From Pseudobdellovibrionaceae bacterium (GTDB lineage: Bacteria; Bdellovibrionota; Bdellovibrionia; Bdellovibrionales; JAMPXM01): a DNA stretch of 19,229 nucleotides. The stretch spans positions 1 to 19,229 of the forward strand of contig JAEUWE010000446.1 of NCBI GenBank assembly GCA_016791465.1, given 5' to 3'. Position numbers and translations under genes: made by a program. The stretch's first letter is position 1. Every line of letters begins with the position of its first letter. Below the pieces are notes generated by a model, which worked only from the letters and a program-made list of their open reading frames with translations, had not been told where the DNA came from and ran no database searches. Below, piece by piece: positions 1 to 7,771 of the stretch.

Positions 1-354
1 CTAGCGGCGATGAAGGCCTTATCCGCAAATCCCAATGATCCCAACGCCTTTAAGAATCTGATGCAGGCCGAAGGCTCGCTCGGCGGTCTGCTTCGAGGCC
101 TATCCGTGACAATGGAGTCGTATCCAGAACTCAAAGCCAACACGACAATGAATCAGTTGATGGAAGAACTCACTTCAACAGAGAACAAGGTTTCATTTGC
201 AAGACAGGCCTTCAATGATTCGGTTACCGCCTACAACACTTCGCGTGAACTCTTTCCGGCTTCCAGTATCGCAGGTCTTACGGGATTTCAACCTGCTCAG
301 CTTTTTGAAGTCGAATCTCCCGGCGAGCGACAGGCTGTCAAAGTTCAGTTTTAA
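1..354 (+). CDS. lemA: LemA family protein (C-terminal part; starts before the window)
   Basis: The reading frame is open from the first base, so the gene starts upstream; about 117 codons of the C-terminus are present. The tail matches the end of LemA proteins: a long helical stretch followed by a conserved AYNTSRELFP-type segment, a GF motif and a final FEV...R.AVKVQF strand. LemA proteins are small, N-terminally membrane-anchored helical-bundle proteins of unclear biochemical role. They are very often encoded beside an M48 (HtpX-like) protease, as here: the next gene begins 18 bases downstream on the same strand, so the two are probably one transcription unit. Family assignment is secure; function is not known. 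Confidence 0.88.
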   Translation, partial: LAAMKALSANPNDPNAFKNLMQAEGSLGGLLRGLSVTMESYPELKANTTMNQLMEELTSTENKVSFARQAFNDSVTAYNTSRELFPASSIAGLTGFQPAQLFEVESPGERQAVKVQF

Positions 355-372
355 CACTGAGCACGCGGCGCA

Positions 373-2271
373 ATGAGCCAAACTCTTCGGCAGACCTTCT
401 ACCAACAGCAGGACCAAGCGAGAGCACAGACGAGAAAGCTGCTGGTGGTCTTCTTTACGGTCGTTGCGATCACGATCGTCGCGACAATGGCCTTCATTCA
501 CCTTGTCGTCGAGCTAGAGCTAAAACTCGCAATGCCATTTCCTTCGGCAGTTGATGCCGTCGGCGGCGCTCTCGCCGGCGGCGTCGTCTTAATCGGAGCG
601 CTGATTAAACGCCGACAACTCAAGCGCGGTGGCCAAACACTCGCCCACATGATGGGCGGTCGCGTCTTGCTTCCAAACTCCAACGATCTCAACGAACGCC
701 GCCTGCTCAATATCGTCGAAGAAATGTCGATCGCAGCCGGCATTGCAGTTCCTCCGGTCTATGTTCTCGATCGCGAACCTGGAATCAATGCCTTCGCCGC
801 AGGACTGAGTCCCAGTGACGCCGTTATCGCTGTTTCAAAAGGTGCTCTCATCGAACTCACGCGAGACGAACTGCAAGGTGTGGTCGCTCATGAGTTCTCA
901 CATATCTTTAATGGCGACATGAAGCTCAACATGGATCTCCTCGGCTGGGTCGCCGGTCTCACAACATTCACCTCGATTGGTCGCTTCTTAATCGATGTCT
1001 CTCGCGGCTCGAGCCGGTCCCGCTCAAAACAGGACCGCGAAACGGCCGGAGGCTTTTTCCTCGTCGGTATTGCACTCATCATCATTGGCTTTTTTGGTAC
1101 GCTGATGGCCGGCATCGTGAAGGCTGCTATTTCGAGACAACGTGAGTACCTCGCCGATGCAACAGCGATTCAGTACACAAGAAATCCCGGCGGCATTGGT
1201 GGAGCGCTGACAAAAATTCTGCGCAGCACCTATGAGTCGATTATCCTCTCCCCGGTCGGCAAAGAGGCGAGTCACTTTTTCTTCGCGCCAGCATTAAGTG
1301 AACACTTTTATAATTTCTCAACACATCCACCCATCATCGAACGCATCAAACGCATCTCGCCTGATCTCATTCGCGACTACGTCAAAACCCGGGGAGAGAA
1401 AAATTCAAAACCGGTCTCACCATCGCAGCTCGACAATTCGTCGCAGGCTATTGACACTATCGCCTCACTCACAGCGACAGTCGCCACAATGGCGGCTAGC
1501 GTAGAACCAAGCCCTCTACAAAATCCAAAACCGCGCACAGCCGTCACACCGCCCCAACGACTGATCAACATGGCCCGCTCCAGCAACGGCGCTCCAATTC
1601 TAGTTGCCGCGATCTTGTCGATTGAAGCCGGAGAAGAACGTGAGAATGTCGAACGCGAACTCGCGTCCTATGCCCCATCCACCGAGTTCTCCACACGTGT
1701 CGCCGACACCACGGCGACCTTACTTCTACTAGGCGAAGCAAATGCCAAAGCACTTCGTTTCACACTGCTTGAACTCGCAATGCCATCGCTTCGCCTGCTC
1801 TCGCATCCTGAGCGCATTCAGTTTATGCAACTCGCGCAACGGCTCGTGATGGCAAACGGCCGCATTTCGCTATTTGAGGCAGCAGCGCTGATTGTTGTCC
1901 AACGCGCGATGGCCCCACAGCTTGAAAGGTCCCCGCGACTGAGTACAACAGAGCTTCGTTTTTCAATATCCGTCTTGATCTCTGCGATCGCGCATCTGGA
2001 TCAGGATCCCAACTCTCGCTTCGCCCTCGCTGCCGCAGCCTGTCGCCGCTCAGGCCTAACAACCGATCCGACATTAATCGAAGCCATCGGCGTCAATGGC
2101 CAGCGCCTTGTCTCGAGCCTGCAACGCCTTCGCACATGCCCTCTCGATCTTCGCAGAAACCTCATTTCAACTCTCGAAGACCTCGTGCAATCGATACAAA
2201 ATACTGGGATCGAGGAAAATGAGTTGCTACGAGCCACCGCACTGGCCCTCGATCTCCCTTTACATTCTTGA
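373..2271 (+). CDS. M48 family membrane zinc metallopeptidase with long C-terminal extension
   Basis: A 632-residue HtpX-like protease. Two hydrophobic segments lie near the N-terminus (about residues 23-47 and 58-80). The zinc-binding HEFSH motif is at 173-177, another hydrophobic region is at about 225-255, and the third ligand is E258 in REYLADA. These are the defining M48 features, with the active site expected on the cytoplasmic face of the inner membrane, where the family degrades misfolded membrane proteins. HtpX itself is only about 290 residues; here about 300 more follow. The tail contains low-complexity Ala/Ser/Thr/Pro linkers (about 340-395) and a helical domain. Residues about 480-515 of that domain (LAQRLVMANGRISLFEAAAL) resemble the TerB-like pattern A-x-DG-x-I-x-x-x-E. 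Co-transcription with lemA is likely. The ribosome-binding site is weak, suggesting coupling. Certain as an M48 protease; the extension's role is unknown. Confidence 0.93.
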   Translation: MSQTLRQTFYQQQDQARAQTRKLLVVFFTVVAITIVATMAFIHLVVELELKLAMPFPSAVDAVGGALAGGVVLIGALIKRRQLKRGGQTLAHMMGGRVLLPNSNDLNERRLLNIVEEMSIAAGIAVPPVYVLDREPGINAFAAGLSPSDAVIAVSKGALIELTRDELQGVVAHEFSHIFNGDMKLNMDLLGWVAGLTTFTSIGRFLIDVSRGSSRSRSKQDRETAGGFFLVGIALIIIGFFGTLMAGIVKAAISRQREYLADATAIQYTRNPGGIGGALTKILRSTYESIILSPVGKEASHFFFAPALSEHFYNFSTHPPIIERIKRISPDLIRDYVKTRGEKNSKPVSPSQLDNSSQAIDTIASLTATVATMAASVEPSPLQNPKPRTAVTPPQRLINMARSSNGAPILVAAILSIEAGEERENVERELASYAPSTEFSTRVADTTATLLLLGEANAKALRFTLLELAMPSLRLLSHPERIQFMQLAQRLVMANGRISLFEAAALIVVQRAMAPQLERSPRLSTTELRFSISVLISAIAHLDQDPNSRFALAAAACRRSGLTTDPTLIEAIGVNGQRLVSSLQRLRTCPLDLRRNLISTLEDLVQSIQNTGIEENELLRATALALDLPLHS

Positions 2272-2279
2272 TCTCGAAT

Positions 2280-2654
2280 CTACTGCGAACACTTCGCATC
2301 TTTACAGAAAAAGTCCTCCGCTTTCGCCTTGCAGTCTTCGATCGCCGCTTGCTCAGCAACAGCTTTCGTAGCTCCAGTTCCGCTGTAGGTCACCCCCATG
2401 GCGTTCACTTTACAAATCCATGTATCGACGGGCTTTGGCGCTGGTGCCGCGACGCGCGAATACTCGAGTTGAAACACGCGCGCCTGTAGCTGCTGAACAG
2501 CTCGCTCAAGTTCCCAAACTCGACGCTGCAAATCTCGCTGTGAGTAATTGTTGTAGTCGCGACCGACCTCAATGCGAAAGACCTCTTCGGCTTTCGCCAT
2601 TGAACCGAAAGTCAAAACTGTAACGACAATAGCCGCGAGCGAATAAAACTTCAT
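2280..2654 (-). CDS. Small secreted coiled-coil protein with C-terminal cysteines (hypothetical)
   Basis: 124 residues if translation starts at the ATG at 2654. That start is preferred over a GTG seven codons upstream because AAGAGG sits about 6-7 bases before it. Residues 1-22 form a classic signal peptide ending AKA|EE, so export to the periplasm is predicted. A charged amphipathic segment (about 36-63, RRVWELERAVQQLQARVFQLE-like heptads) should form a coiled coil. After a short Ala/Pro linker comes a compact C-terminal domain with four cysteines (in WICKV, EDCKA, FFCKD and KCSQ) and a GTGATKAVAEQAA helix. These cysteines could pair after export. The family is not one I can name. The gene converges on the M48 gene with only 8 bases between stop codons and has its own promoter. 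Confidence 0.72.
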   Translation of the reverse strand: MKFYSLAAIVVTVLTFGSMAKAEEVFRIEVGRDYNNYSQRDLQRRVWELERAVQQLQARVFQLEYSRVAAPAPKPVDTWICKVNAMGVTYSGTGATKAVAEQAAIEDCKAKAEDFFCKDAKCSQ

Positions 2655-2696
2655 CGAAGGCCTCTTTCTGCGCACACCTGTGCGACATGGCCTCTC

Positions 2697-2724
2697 ACAA
2701 TAATAGAAGATCGCTTTCAGTCAA
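2697..2724 (-). promoter_or_regulatory. Sigma70-type promoter for the small secreted protein
   Basis: On the minus strand TTGACT (2724-2719) is followed after 16 bases by TATTGT (2702-2697), giving 5/6 and 4/6 matches to the housekeeping consensus. Transcription would start near 2690, leaving a leader of about 36 bases before the ATG at 2654. A perfect palindrome GAACGTTC (2739-2746) lies 14 bases upstream of the -35 box and could be an operator; this is untested. Confidence 0.5.
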
Positions 2725-2761
2725 CGGTTCCATATTCGGAACGTTCGGCACAAGAGTATCC

Positions 2762-3115
2762 CTAGGGCGCGATTCCGAAATCAGATCGGAAACGTAGGAC
2801 TTCATCATGACAAAACGGCACTAGATCATTCAACGAACTCGGGTTCGATTTGAAGTAATTCACCGCAATCTGCTGAAGATTCGAAAACCCACGAGCGCCC
2901 GATCGGAGATCATATTTTGCATGTAGTTTGAGTATCTGCGCCGAATATGCCACCCAGGGCATCTTTTCAGTCAGAACCTGATGGCCGTGCTGCAGGTCGA
3001 TATCGAAAGAGCTCAATCCCCTGGCATTTCTCTCAAGAAGTTGAAGTTCAAAAAGCGCAAATGTAACTCGCTCGACCTCAAGCTGTTGGGGCGTTAGCTG
3101 ACTAGCGGAATCATA
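2762..3115 (-). pseudogene. Start-less reading frame, probable 3' remnant of an unidentified gene
   Basis: The frame is open from 3115 (just after an in-frame TAG) to the stop at 2762, 117 codons. It contains no ATG or GTG in its first third; the only candidate start is TTG at 3016, whose AGGGG is just one base away and so badly placed. The composition looks protein-like upstream of that TTG too: LTPQQLEVERVTFALFEL, then LQLLERN. The predicted protein also has soluble, mixed-helix character downstream, which suggests the real coding sequence once began further up and has lost its 5' end. The missing part would lie exactly where the ThiQ-like remnant now sits. I do not recognise the family. 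A short live gene starting at TTG cannot be excluded. Confidence 0.35.
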
Positions 3116-3178
3116 CTATGTTCGGTTAGAACACGAAGACCATCGCGGAACATCGCGACGAAGCTCAGCATCAAGAGC
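3100..3178 (-). pseudogene. Decayed fragment of a ThiQ-like ABC transporter ATPase
   Basis: Read on the minus strand, this stretch aligns with the functional thiQ at about 4735-4813. It encodes ALDAELRRDV, then after a missing base the equivalent of RAMV, then after a second missing base FRVLTEHSMIPLV. The intact gene reads ALDAELRRDV-RAMV-FRVLAEHKIPALLV (ThiQ residues 168-195). By eye about 50 of 62 bases match. It starts within ten bases of the stop codon of the HTTM-like gene. The segment corresponds to the region just after Walker B; Walker A, Q-loop and signature are absent, so it cannot encode a working ATPase. The seven bases TGACTAG (3099-3105) and CTAGTCA (3186-3192) flank it as an inverted repeat, possibly by chance. 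Confidence 0.72.
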
Positions 3179-3185
3179 ACAGTCA

Positions 3186-4619
3186 CTAGTCAACGACTCC
3201 AAATTTGGAGCACTCAATTCCCCCAGTCGTGACCCGATACGGCGCAGGCGCGGCCGACATTCCTCGCCCAATCGTAAAGCTTGAACCGCGCGGCGGCGTC
3301 TCAATCTCTGTTACGGTGGCCATCGGAAACTTCGCACAGAAGCTTTCTATTGCATGCTTTGAAATTGCCCTGGTGGGGAACAGACCAACTGCAGTTCCAT
3401 TTCCGAGGTTAAAAAAACGCACGCCCCAGCGCGACTTGGCGACCCGCGTAGCTTGAAACTCGGATGCATCATCTTGACCGGAAAATATAGCTCCGTAGAA
3501 CACCTGTTCTCTTCCCGAATACTGTGTATAACCCAATGGCTCTGGCCACGAAAATATCCAGGCAGCAAAGAAGAACACCACCGGCACAAGACATCCCAAC
3601 CAGGAGAATCCTTTGCCGGACCACATTGGCCGTTTTTGTACGGATCTCAAAGTAAGATATCCAACTGAAAAAATCCAAAGCCAAGAAACGCCATCATAAA
3701 CCCAGCTCATAGATCCGCTTGAAATAGATCGCCCCAGAAAACTCCACGCAAACAAAAATGCGACGATAACGCTTCCCGCGACAACAAACCTCGACTTCGC
3801 GACTAATGCCGCCTCACGATCACTCGCAAAAAGGATCGGCAATGTTAGAGCATATGCCGTAATGTTGACGACTCTAGTGATCGATGCGCCGACAAGGAGA
3901 TGAAAAAAAATTGCCGACAGCAAACCCAGTCGACGCAACCGAGGCATAAGAATTAAGAAACCGAGCAACTCAAGGACAAGACCCCAAGATACAAACATCC
4001 ACACTGCTGGCCGATAGTGCATAGCCGAGAGCAGGGGCCATCTTATGAGCTCAGCGAACGTGTCGACAATGACGTCACCGCTCAGATAGGAGGCCGAGCA
4101 CTTACTCAACGTCGAGAAGAGATACATCGCAGCCAACGCCGTCACAAGATTCCGGCGCACTGTGGATTCCGCATGAACCGTTGGCGGTTGAACAAAAAGA
4201 AGAAAGAAAAGGACAAGGTAGATCGCCGTGATGTGAGCGCCTGCATAGAGATGATTGAGAAATGCCATCGCAAACATTCCAATAAACGCAACGAAATAAC
4301 CAATTCGCGATCGTGGAAAGAAGAAGACGACCGAGCATCCGACAAGAAGCGACGATACCGTTAGAGCACGAAAAGCAGCCGAATCGAGGAGCCAAAATGG
4401 AAGAATTTCGACAAGCGGCAGTCCGCCCGCCGAGGTCGCATCCAAGAGGTGATCAACAGAGGTGAAGTAGGAACCCGTAGGAGACTTTCTTTCTCCGATG
4501 AACCGACTAACGAAAATAAGTAGGGCGCTCATCCGAACAAACAGTACGGTAGGCGAGCTCTCTGTTGCGTCCGCCCAATGTCGAGCCGTCCAACTGAAAC
4601 CCGGTATCCGAAGGGCCAT
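3186..4619 (-). CDS. HTTM / vitamin-K-dependent gamma-carboxylase-like integral membrane protein
   Basis: 477 residues with many hydrophobic segments (roughly 30-45, 87-102, 106-125, 130-145, 158-170, 206-226, 232-250, 255-266, 280-298 and two more up to about 370). A hydrophilic tail of about 105 residues follows. Segments typical of the HTTM (horizontally transferred transmembrane) family, related to gamma-glutamyl carboxylase, are visible. They are YLFSTLSKCSASYLSGD (167-182), whose K173 aligns with the lysine of the GLNK/GIKK motif, and ELLGFLILMPRLRRLG (217-232) followed by FFH (238-240). The start codon ATG overlaps the thiQ stop as TGATG, so translation should be coupled. It is the last gene of the thiamine-uptake operon. 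No carboxylation substrate can be read from the sequence, and enzymatic activity in bacterial HTTM proteins is mostly unproven. The stop codon abuts the ThiQ-like remnant. Confidence 0.7.
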   Translation of the reverse strand: MALRIPGFSWTARHWADATESSPTVLFVRMSALLIFVSRFIGERKSPTGSYFTSVDHLLDATSAGGLPLVEILPFWLLDSAAFRALTVSSLLVGCSVVFFFPRSRIGYFVAFIGMFAMAFLNHLYAGAHITAIYLVLFFLLFVQPPTVHAESTVRRNLVTALAAMYLFSTLSKCSASYLSGDVIVDTFAELIRWPLLSAMHYRPAVWMFVSWGLVLELLGFLILMPRLRRLGLLSAIFFHLLVGASITRVVNITAYALTLPILFASDREAALVAKSRFVVAGSVIVAFLFAWSFLGRSISSGSMSWVYDGVSWLWIFSVGYLTLRSVQKRPMWSGKGFSWLGCLVPVVFFFAAWIFSWPEPLGYTQYSGREQVFYGAIFSGQDDASEFQATRVAKSRWGVRFFNLGNGTAVGLFPTRAISKHAIESFCAKFPMATVTEIETPPRGSSFTIGRGMSAAPAPYRVTTGGIECSKFGVVD

Positions 4620-5317
4620 CAGCCCCTCCCACCTTCCGTGGTGATCGCCATTGAGCGATCTTCGACGATGCGACCATCTTGAATTCGTGTCAGTTTACCC
4701 TGAAGGCCAACAAGATCCTCTGGGTCATGAGTCACCAAGAGTGCTGGAATCTTGTGCTCGGCCAAAACACGAAAAACCATCGCACGAACGTCGCGACGAA
4801 GCTCCGCATCAAGTGCCGAGAATGGCTCATCGAGCAAGATCAAACGCGGTCGACCGACTAGCGCGCGAGCCAAAGCCACGCGCTGACGCTCGCCACCGCT
4901 AAGATTCACTGCAAGTGTTTCGGTTGCGCGCTCAAGACTCAGATCCTGAATGAGGCGCCCCACCGAGGCGGCAACCTCGGATCGATTGGCTCCACGCGAG
5001 ACCACCGCCGCGTCAGCAGCGAACTCGATATTCTGCTTTGCTGTCATATGAGGAAACAGCTCGCCGTTTTGAAAGACCACGCCCAATCTTCGATCGCGGA
5101 TCGGCATCGAAGCCAGATCCACTTGTTCTGCGCCTTCTGTCCAATACCATTGTAACTGATCGGACTTCTCAAGCCCCAAGAGATGTCGAATCACCGACGA
5201 TTTGCCCGATCCGGACGGACCAAGAAACGCCGTCACACCGTGGTCAAGGATCTCCCAGTTATGGATCGCGATCTTAAAATCGCCGTAGTCATGCTCAAGA
5301 CATTTTACGACCGACAT
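4619..5317 (-). CDS. thiQ: Thiamine ABC transporter, ATP-binding subunit
   Basis: 232 residues, close to the size of known ThiQ. Motifs from the chosen start: Walker A GPSGSGKS at 33-40, Q-loop VVFQNGELFPH at 80-90, signature LSGGERQ at 139-145, Walker B LILLDEP at 159-165, D-loop SALD at 167-170 and H-loop VTHD with H197. The start at 5317 is chosen because GAGGAG lies 6 bases before the ATG; a longer frame to 5362 would lack this. It overlaps the end of thiP by 23 bases and shares one base with the next gene. The protein would sit on the cytoplasmic face of the ThiP channel and power uptake of thiamine or its phosphates. The ABC ATPase call is certain; thiamine specificity rests on the adjacent ThiB. 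Confidence 0.9.
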   Translation of the reverse strand: MSVVKCLEHDYGDFKIAIHNWEILDHGVTAFLGPSGSGKSSVIRHLLGLEKSDQLQWYWTEGAEQVDLASMPIRDRRLGVVFQNGELFPHMTAKQNIEFAADAAVVSRGANRSEVAASVGRLIQDLSLERATETLAVNLSGGERQRVALARALVGRPRLILLDEPFSALDAELRRDVRAMVFRVLAEHKIPALLVTHDPEDLVGLQGKLTRIQDGRIVEDRSMAITTEGGRG

Positions 5318-6761
5318 TGCGCTCTCCTCGATTTGAGAAAAACAAGTACGACAAGAAACCAAGAAACAATCCGAAGGCGATCAGAATCGCCGCCGCCTCG
5401 AGACGATAAGACTCTAAAAGTGTCCGCGACAGGAGCGCCAGCGTGATCGGACGCGAAGCCGCTACGGCACCAATCGCATAGTCACCGAAAGACCAAAATG
5501 TCGCAACTCCCCATGTCCAATAAAAAAGTGGTCGCAACTGCGGCCAGAGAATCTGCCTTACGATCATCTTTGCAGACGCGCCAAAAATCTCGGCCACCTC
5601 AAGCTGTCTTTCAAGCGTTGAGAGCTCAACATGCCAGCGCATCCGCCATAACACCGGCGCAAATACGAGCGCGCAACCAACCGATATCCGCAATGCATCG
5701 GCCAGTGCCGATACCGATTCCGCTCGCATCAAGAGAAGCATCAATCCCGTGATCACAGCGCTCGGAGCCACATACGAACTCAAAAGGCGTCGCTCTGTTT
5801 CGCTCGGTCGAGAAAGTGCAAAAAACAAAGCCGTCGCTGCCGTTAGTAAGCCACCAAAGTGAGCTACAAAAATTGACATAAGCAAGGCAGAGCCAAGCTC
5901 ACCACCATCGATCAATAAACCGGCCGTCTCAAGTTGTTGCACACCTCGTAAGGCCGAGCTCAACAAAACAACCAACACCGCTGCGACCGGCAGAACGCCC
6001 AACAGAACCAGCGGCTTCCAACCATAGTCCTCAACGGCGCGCGACTCTCGATGGTCGATCGCGCCAGCACGTAACGGCATTCGCGATCGCGACAAAAAAA
6101 GCAGTGCTGTCAATGTGACCCACTGCCAAAGCGTCAGCGCTGCAACCTGATCCCAGGCGGAGTGAACTCTTACAGCCTGATGAATCGCGATCTCAAATGT
6201 CCAAGCCTTTGCACCGCCCATCAGAAGCGGAATCGAGAAGCTCGACAAACTCGAAGCGAAAATCGTCAATAGATAGGTCACCAAATCGGAGCGCAAAAGC
6301 GGGAGAAGACCAAGACGCCACGTCAACCCACGCGGCGCCCCTTCAACCATTGCAAGCTCAAGACTTCCCGCCCAGCGTGTTCGAACCTTTCTCACCACGG
6401 CGGAGGCAATCAAGCCAGAGGCACCCACAGCATGCAGGATGACAATCGCCGTGAGCCCTCGCACATTCGGCAGCAGCACCATCCACATCAGGACCCAAGC
6501 AATTGACGGAACAAAACTTCCAACTAGAACAGCGGCCTCGGTCGATCGACGAAGACGCCGAGGCAATCCTAAAAGCCCAATGCCGATCGAAACGCCGAGC
6601 GCCACAGCAAACAGCGCCGACAGCGCGGCCTGGATCAAGCTGTTTTGCACAAGGCCCAAAAACCCTTCCGGCAGCGCCATCTGCCCCTGTGCGACGATCA
6701 GCGAAAAAACATACGGTGCCAAAAAAAGGAGAAAAACAAGGGCGCGGCTCAGTCGACTCAC
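5295..6761 (-). CDS. thiP: Thiamine ABC transporter, permease subunit (fused double domain)
   Basis: 488 residues starting at GTG 6761, which overlaps the thiB stop as GTGA and has CGAGG seven bases upstream; an in-frame GTG at 6779 is less well placed. About twelve hydrophobic segments are arranged as two homologous halves. Each half carries an EAA-type loop that docks the ATPase: AMVEGAPRGLTWRLGLLPLL (about 137-156) and VAEIFGASAKMIVRQILWP (about 389-407). This fused architecture is that of ThiP and the related FbpB-type ferric-iron permeases. The neighbouring ThiB resolves the choice in favour of thiamine. It is slightly shorter than E. coli ThiP, about 536 residues. Located in the inner membrane; third gene of the operon. 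Confidence 0.87.
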   Translation of the reverse strand: MSRLSRALVFLLFLAPYVFSLIVAQGQMALPEGFLGLVQNSLIQAALSALFAVALGVSIGIGLLGLPRRLRRSTEAAVLVGSFVPSIAWVLMWMVLLPNVRGLTAIVILHAVGASGLIASAVVRKVRTRWAGSLELAMVEGAPRGLTWRLGLLPLLRSDLVTYLLTIFASSLSSFSIPLLMGGAKAWTFEIAIHQAVRVHSAWDQVAALTLWQWVTLTALLFLSRSRMPLRAGAIDHRESRAVEDYGWKPLVLLGVLPVAAVLVVLLSSALRGVQQLETAGLLIDGGELGSALLMSIFVAHFGGLLTAATALFFALSRPSETERRLLSSYVAPSAVITGLMLLLMRAESVSALADALRISVGCALVFAPVLWRMRWHVELSTLERQLEVAEIFGASAKMIVRQILWPQLRPLFYWTWGVATFWSFGDYAIGAVAASRPITLALLSRTLLESYRLEAAAILIAFGLFLGFLSYLFFSNRGERNVGRKMS

Positions 6762-7768
6762 GGCGACGCCTCGGACCACAGTTTCAACAGTCGTTCGCGC
6801 TCGGCCGCTGACAACTGAAGCGTCGACATATCCTTAGGTTTCAGATATCGGGCGGCTTCCATGACCTCTCGAAACGGTCCAACGTCTTCGGTCGCTGGTA
6901 GCTCCACGACTGGCAACATCCAGTTCTTTTCCATAATCAGTTTCTGATTTTCAGTCAGAAGGAGGAACTGCAAAAATTCTCGAGCCCGATCACATCTCGC
7001 ACATTTCGCTAAAATTCCGGCGAACTCCACGTGGACAGCATGCCCCTCCGGGAATGAGGCAAATCGATAACGCCCATCGCGTTCAATAACCTGGTGATAA
7101 AGCGGTGACGTCATATAGCTTAAAACCAACTTTGCCGTTCCGCGCGTAAAAAGCCCGTATGCCTGCGACCAGCTAGGCGAAACCGATTGAATACTCGGAT
7201 GCATCTGTTGAATCAGCGCCTTCAGTTCGACATCCGTTCGACCACGCGCAATCCAACTCAAGAACTGAAAGCCGGGCGCACTTGTCCGCGGATCCTCTAA
7301 CGCAATCTGGTTCTTGAAACGCTCAAGCCGAAGATCATCCAGAGAGGATGGCGGTGCGAGTTCGCCCTCGCGGTAAACAAATCCTACCGGAGCCCAATCA
7401 ATAGGGACAAAGAGGTCGTCGTGAGGAAAGTCAACTTTGGCAACATGCGGGAGCCAGCGCATCTCTGATCGCGCGCCATTCAGAACAGACTGATCAAGAC
7501 CCAATACCACATCCGCGGGGACCAGCTTGAGACGCTGAAGTAAAACCCCGGCATCGTCGGCTTGAACAAAACGAACTGGAACCCCTGTTTTGGCCTCAAA
7601 GCGTTTGGCAAGCTCTGGCCCCGGTCCCCAGGAGGCCGTGAAACTCGCATAGCTCATGACCACGAGCGGTTTCGCGACTTCGTCTTTCTGCTGATTTCCC
7701 CAATAGAGAATGCCGACGCTTCCGACAAGCAAAGTCATGACGGAGCCAGCAATCCACTTACCTCGCAT
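6758..7768 (-). CDS. thiB: Thiamine-binding periplasmic protein
   Basis: 336 residues. Strong motif agreement with E. coli ThiB (TbpA): SFTASWGPGP at 42-51, ADVVLGLD at 85-92, DPRTSAPG at 159-166, WSQAYGLF at 200-207, LVLSYMTSPLYH at 214-225 and NWMLPV at 282-287. Several of these carry the aromatic and polar residues that bind thiamine in the family. The N-terminus has a hydrophobic segment (about 8-23), but no clear signal peptidase I or lipobox site follows, so the protein may stay anchored in the inner membrane; this is inference. It begins 3 bases after the DoxX-like gene and overlaps thiP by 4 bases. It captures thiamine or its phosphate esters in the periplasm and hands them to ThiP. 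Confidence 0.92.
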   Translation of the reverse strand: MRGKWIAGSVMTLLVGSVGILYWGNQQKDEVAKPLVVMSYASFTASWGPGPELAKRFEAKTGVPVRFVQADDAGVLLQRLKLVPADVVLGLDQSVLNGARSEMRWLPHVAKVDFPHDDLFVPIDWAPVGFVYREGELAPPSSLDDLRLERFKNQIALEDPRTSAPGFQFLSWIARGRTDVELKALIQQMHPSIQSVSPSWSQAYGLFTRGTAKLVLSYMTSPLYHQVIERDGRYRFASFPEGHAVHVEFAGILAKCARCDRAREFLQFLLLTENQKLIMEKNWMLPVVELPATEDVGPFREVMEAARYLKPKDMSTLQLSAAERERLLKLWSEASP

Positions 7769-7771
7769 CGA

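Noticed and set aside
2739..2746. GAACGTTC as a LexA box
   Set aside because: It lacks the four-base spacer of the GAAC-N4-GTTC type and does not fit the proteobacterial CTGT-N8-ACAG type; it is kept only as a possible operator of unknown type.
4017..4364. 115-codon plus-strand frame within the HTTM-like gene
   Set aside because: It is very rich in Lys, Arg and Glu, as expected when hydrophobic membrane codons are read on the opposite strand.
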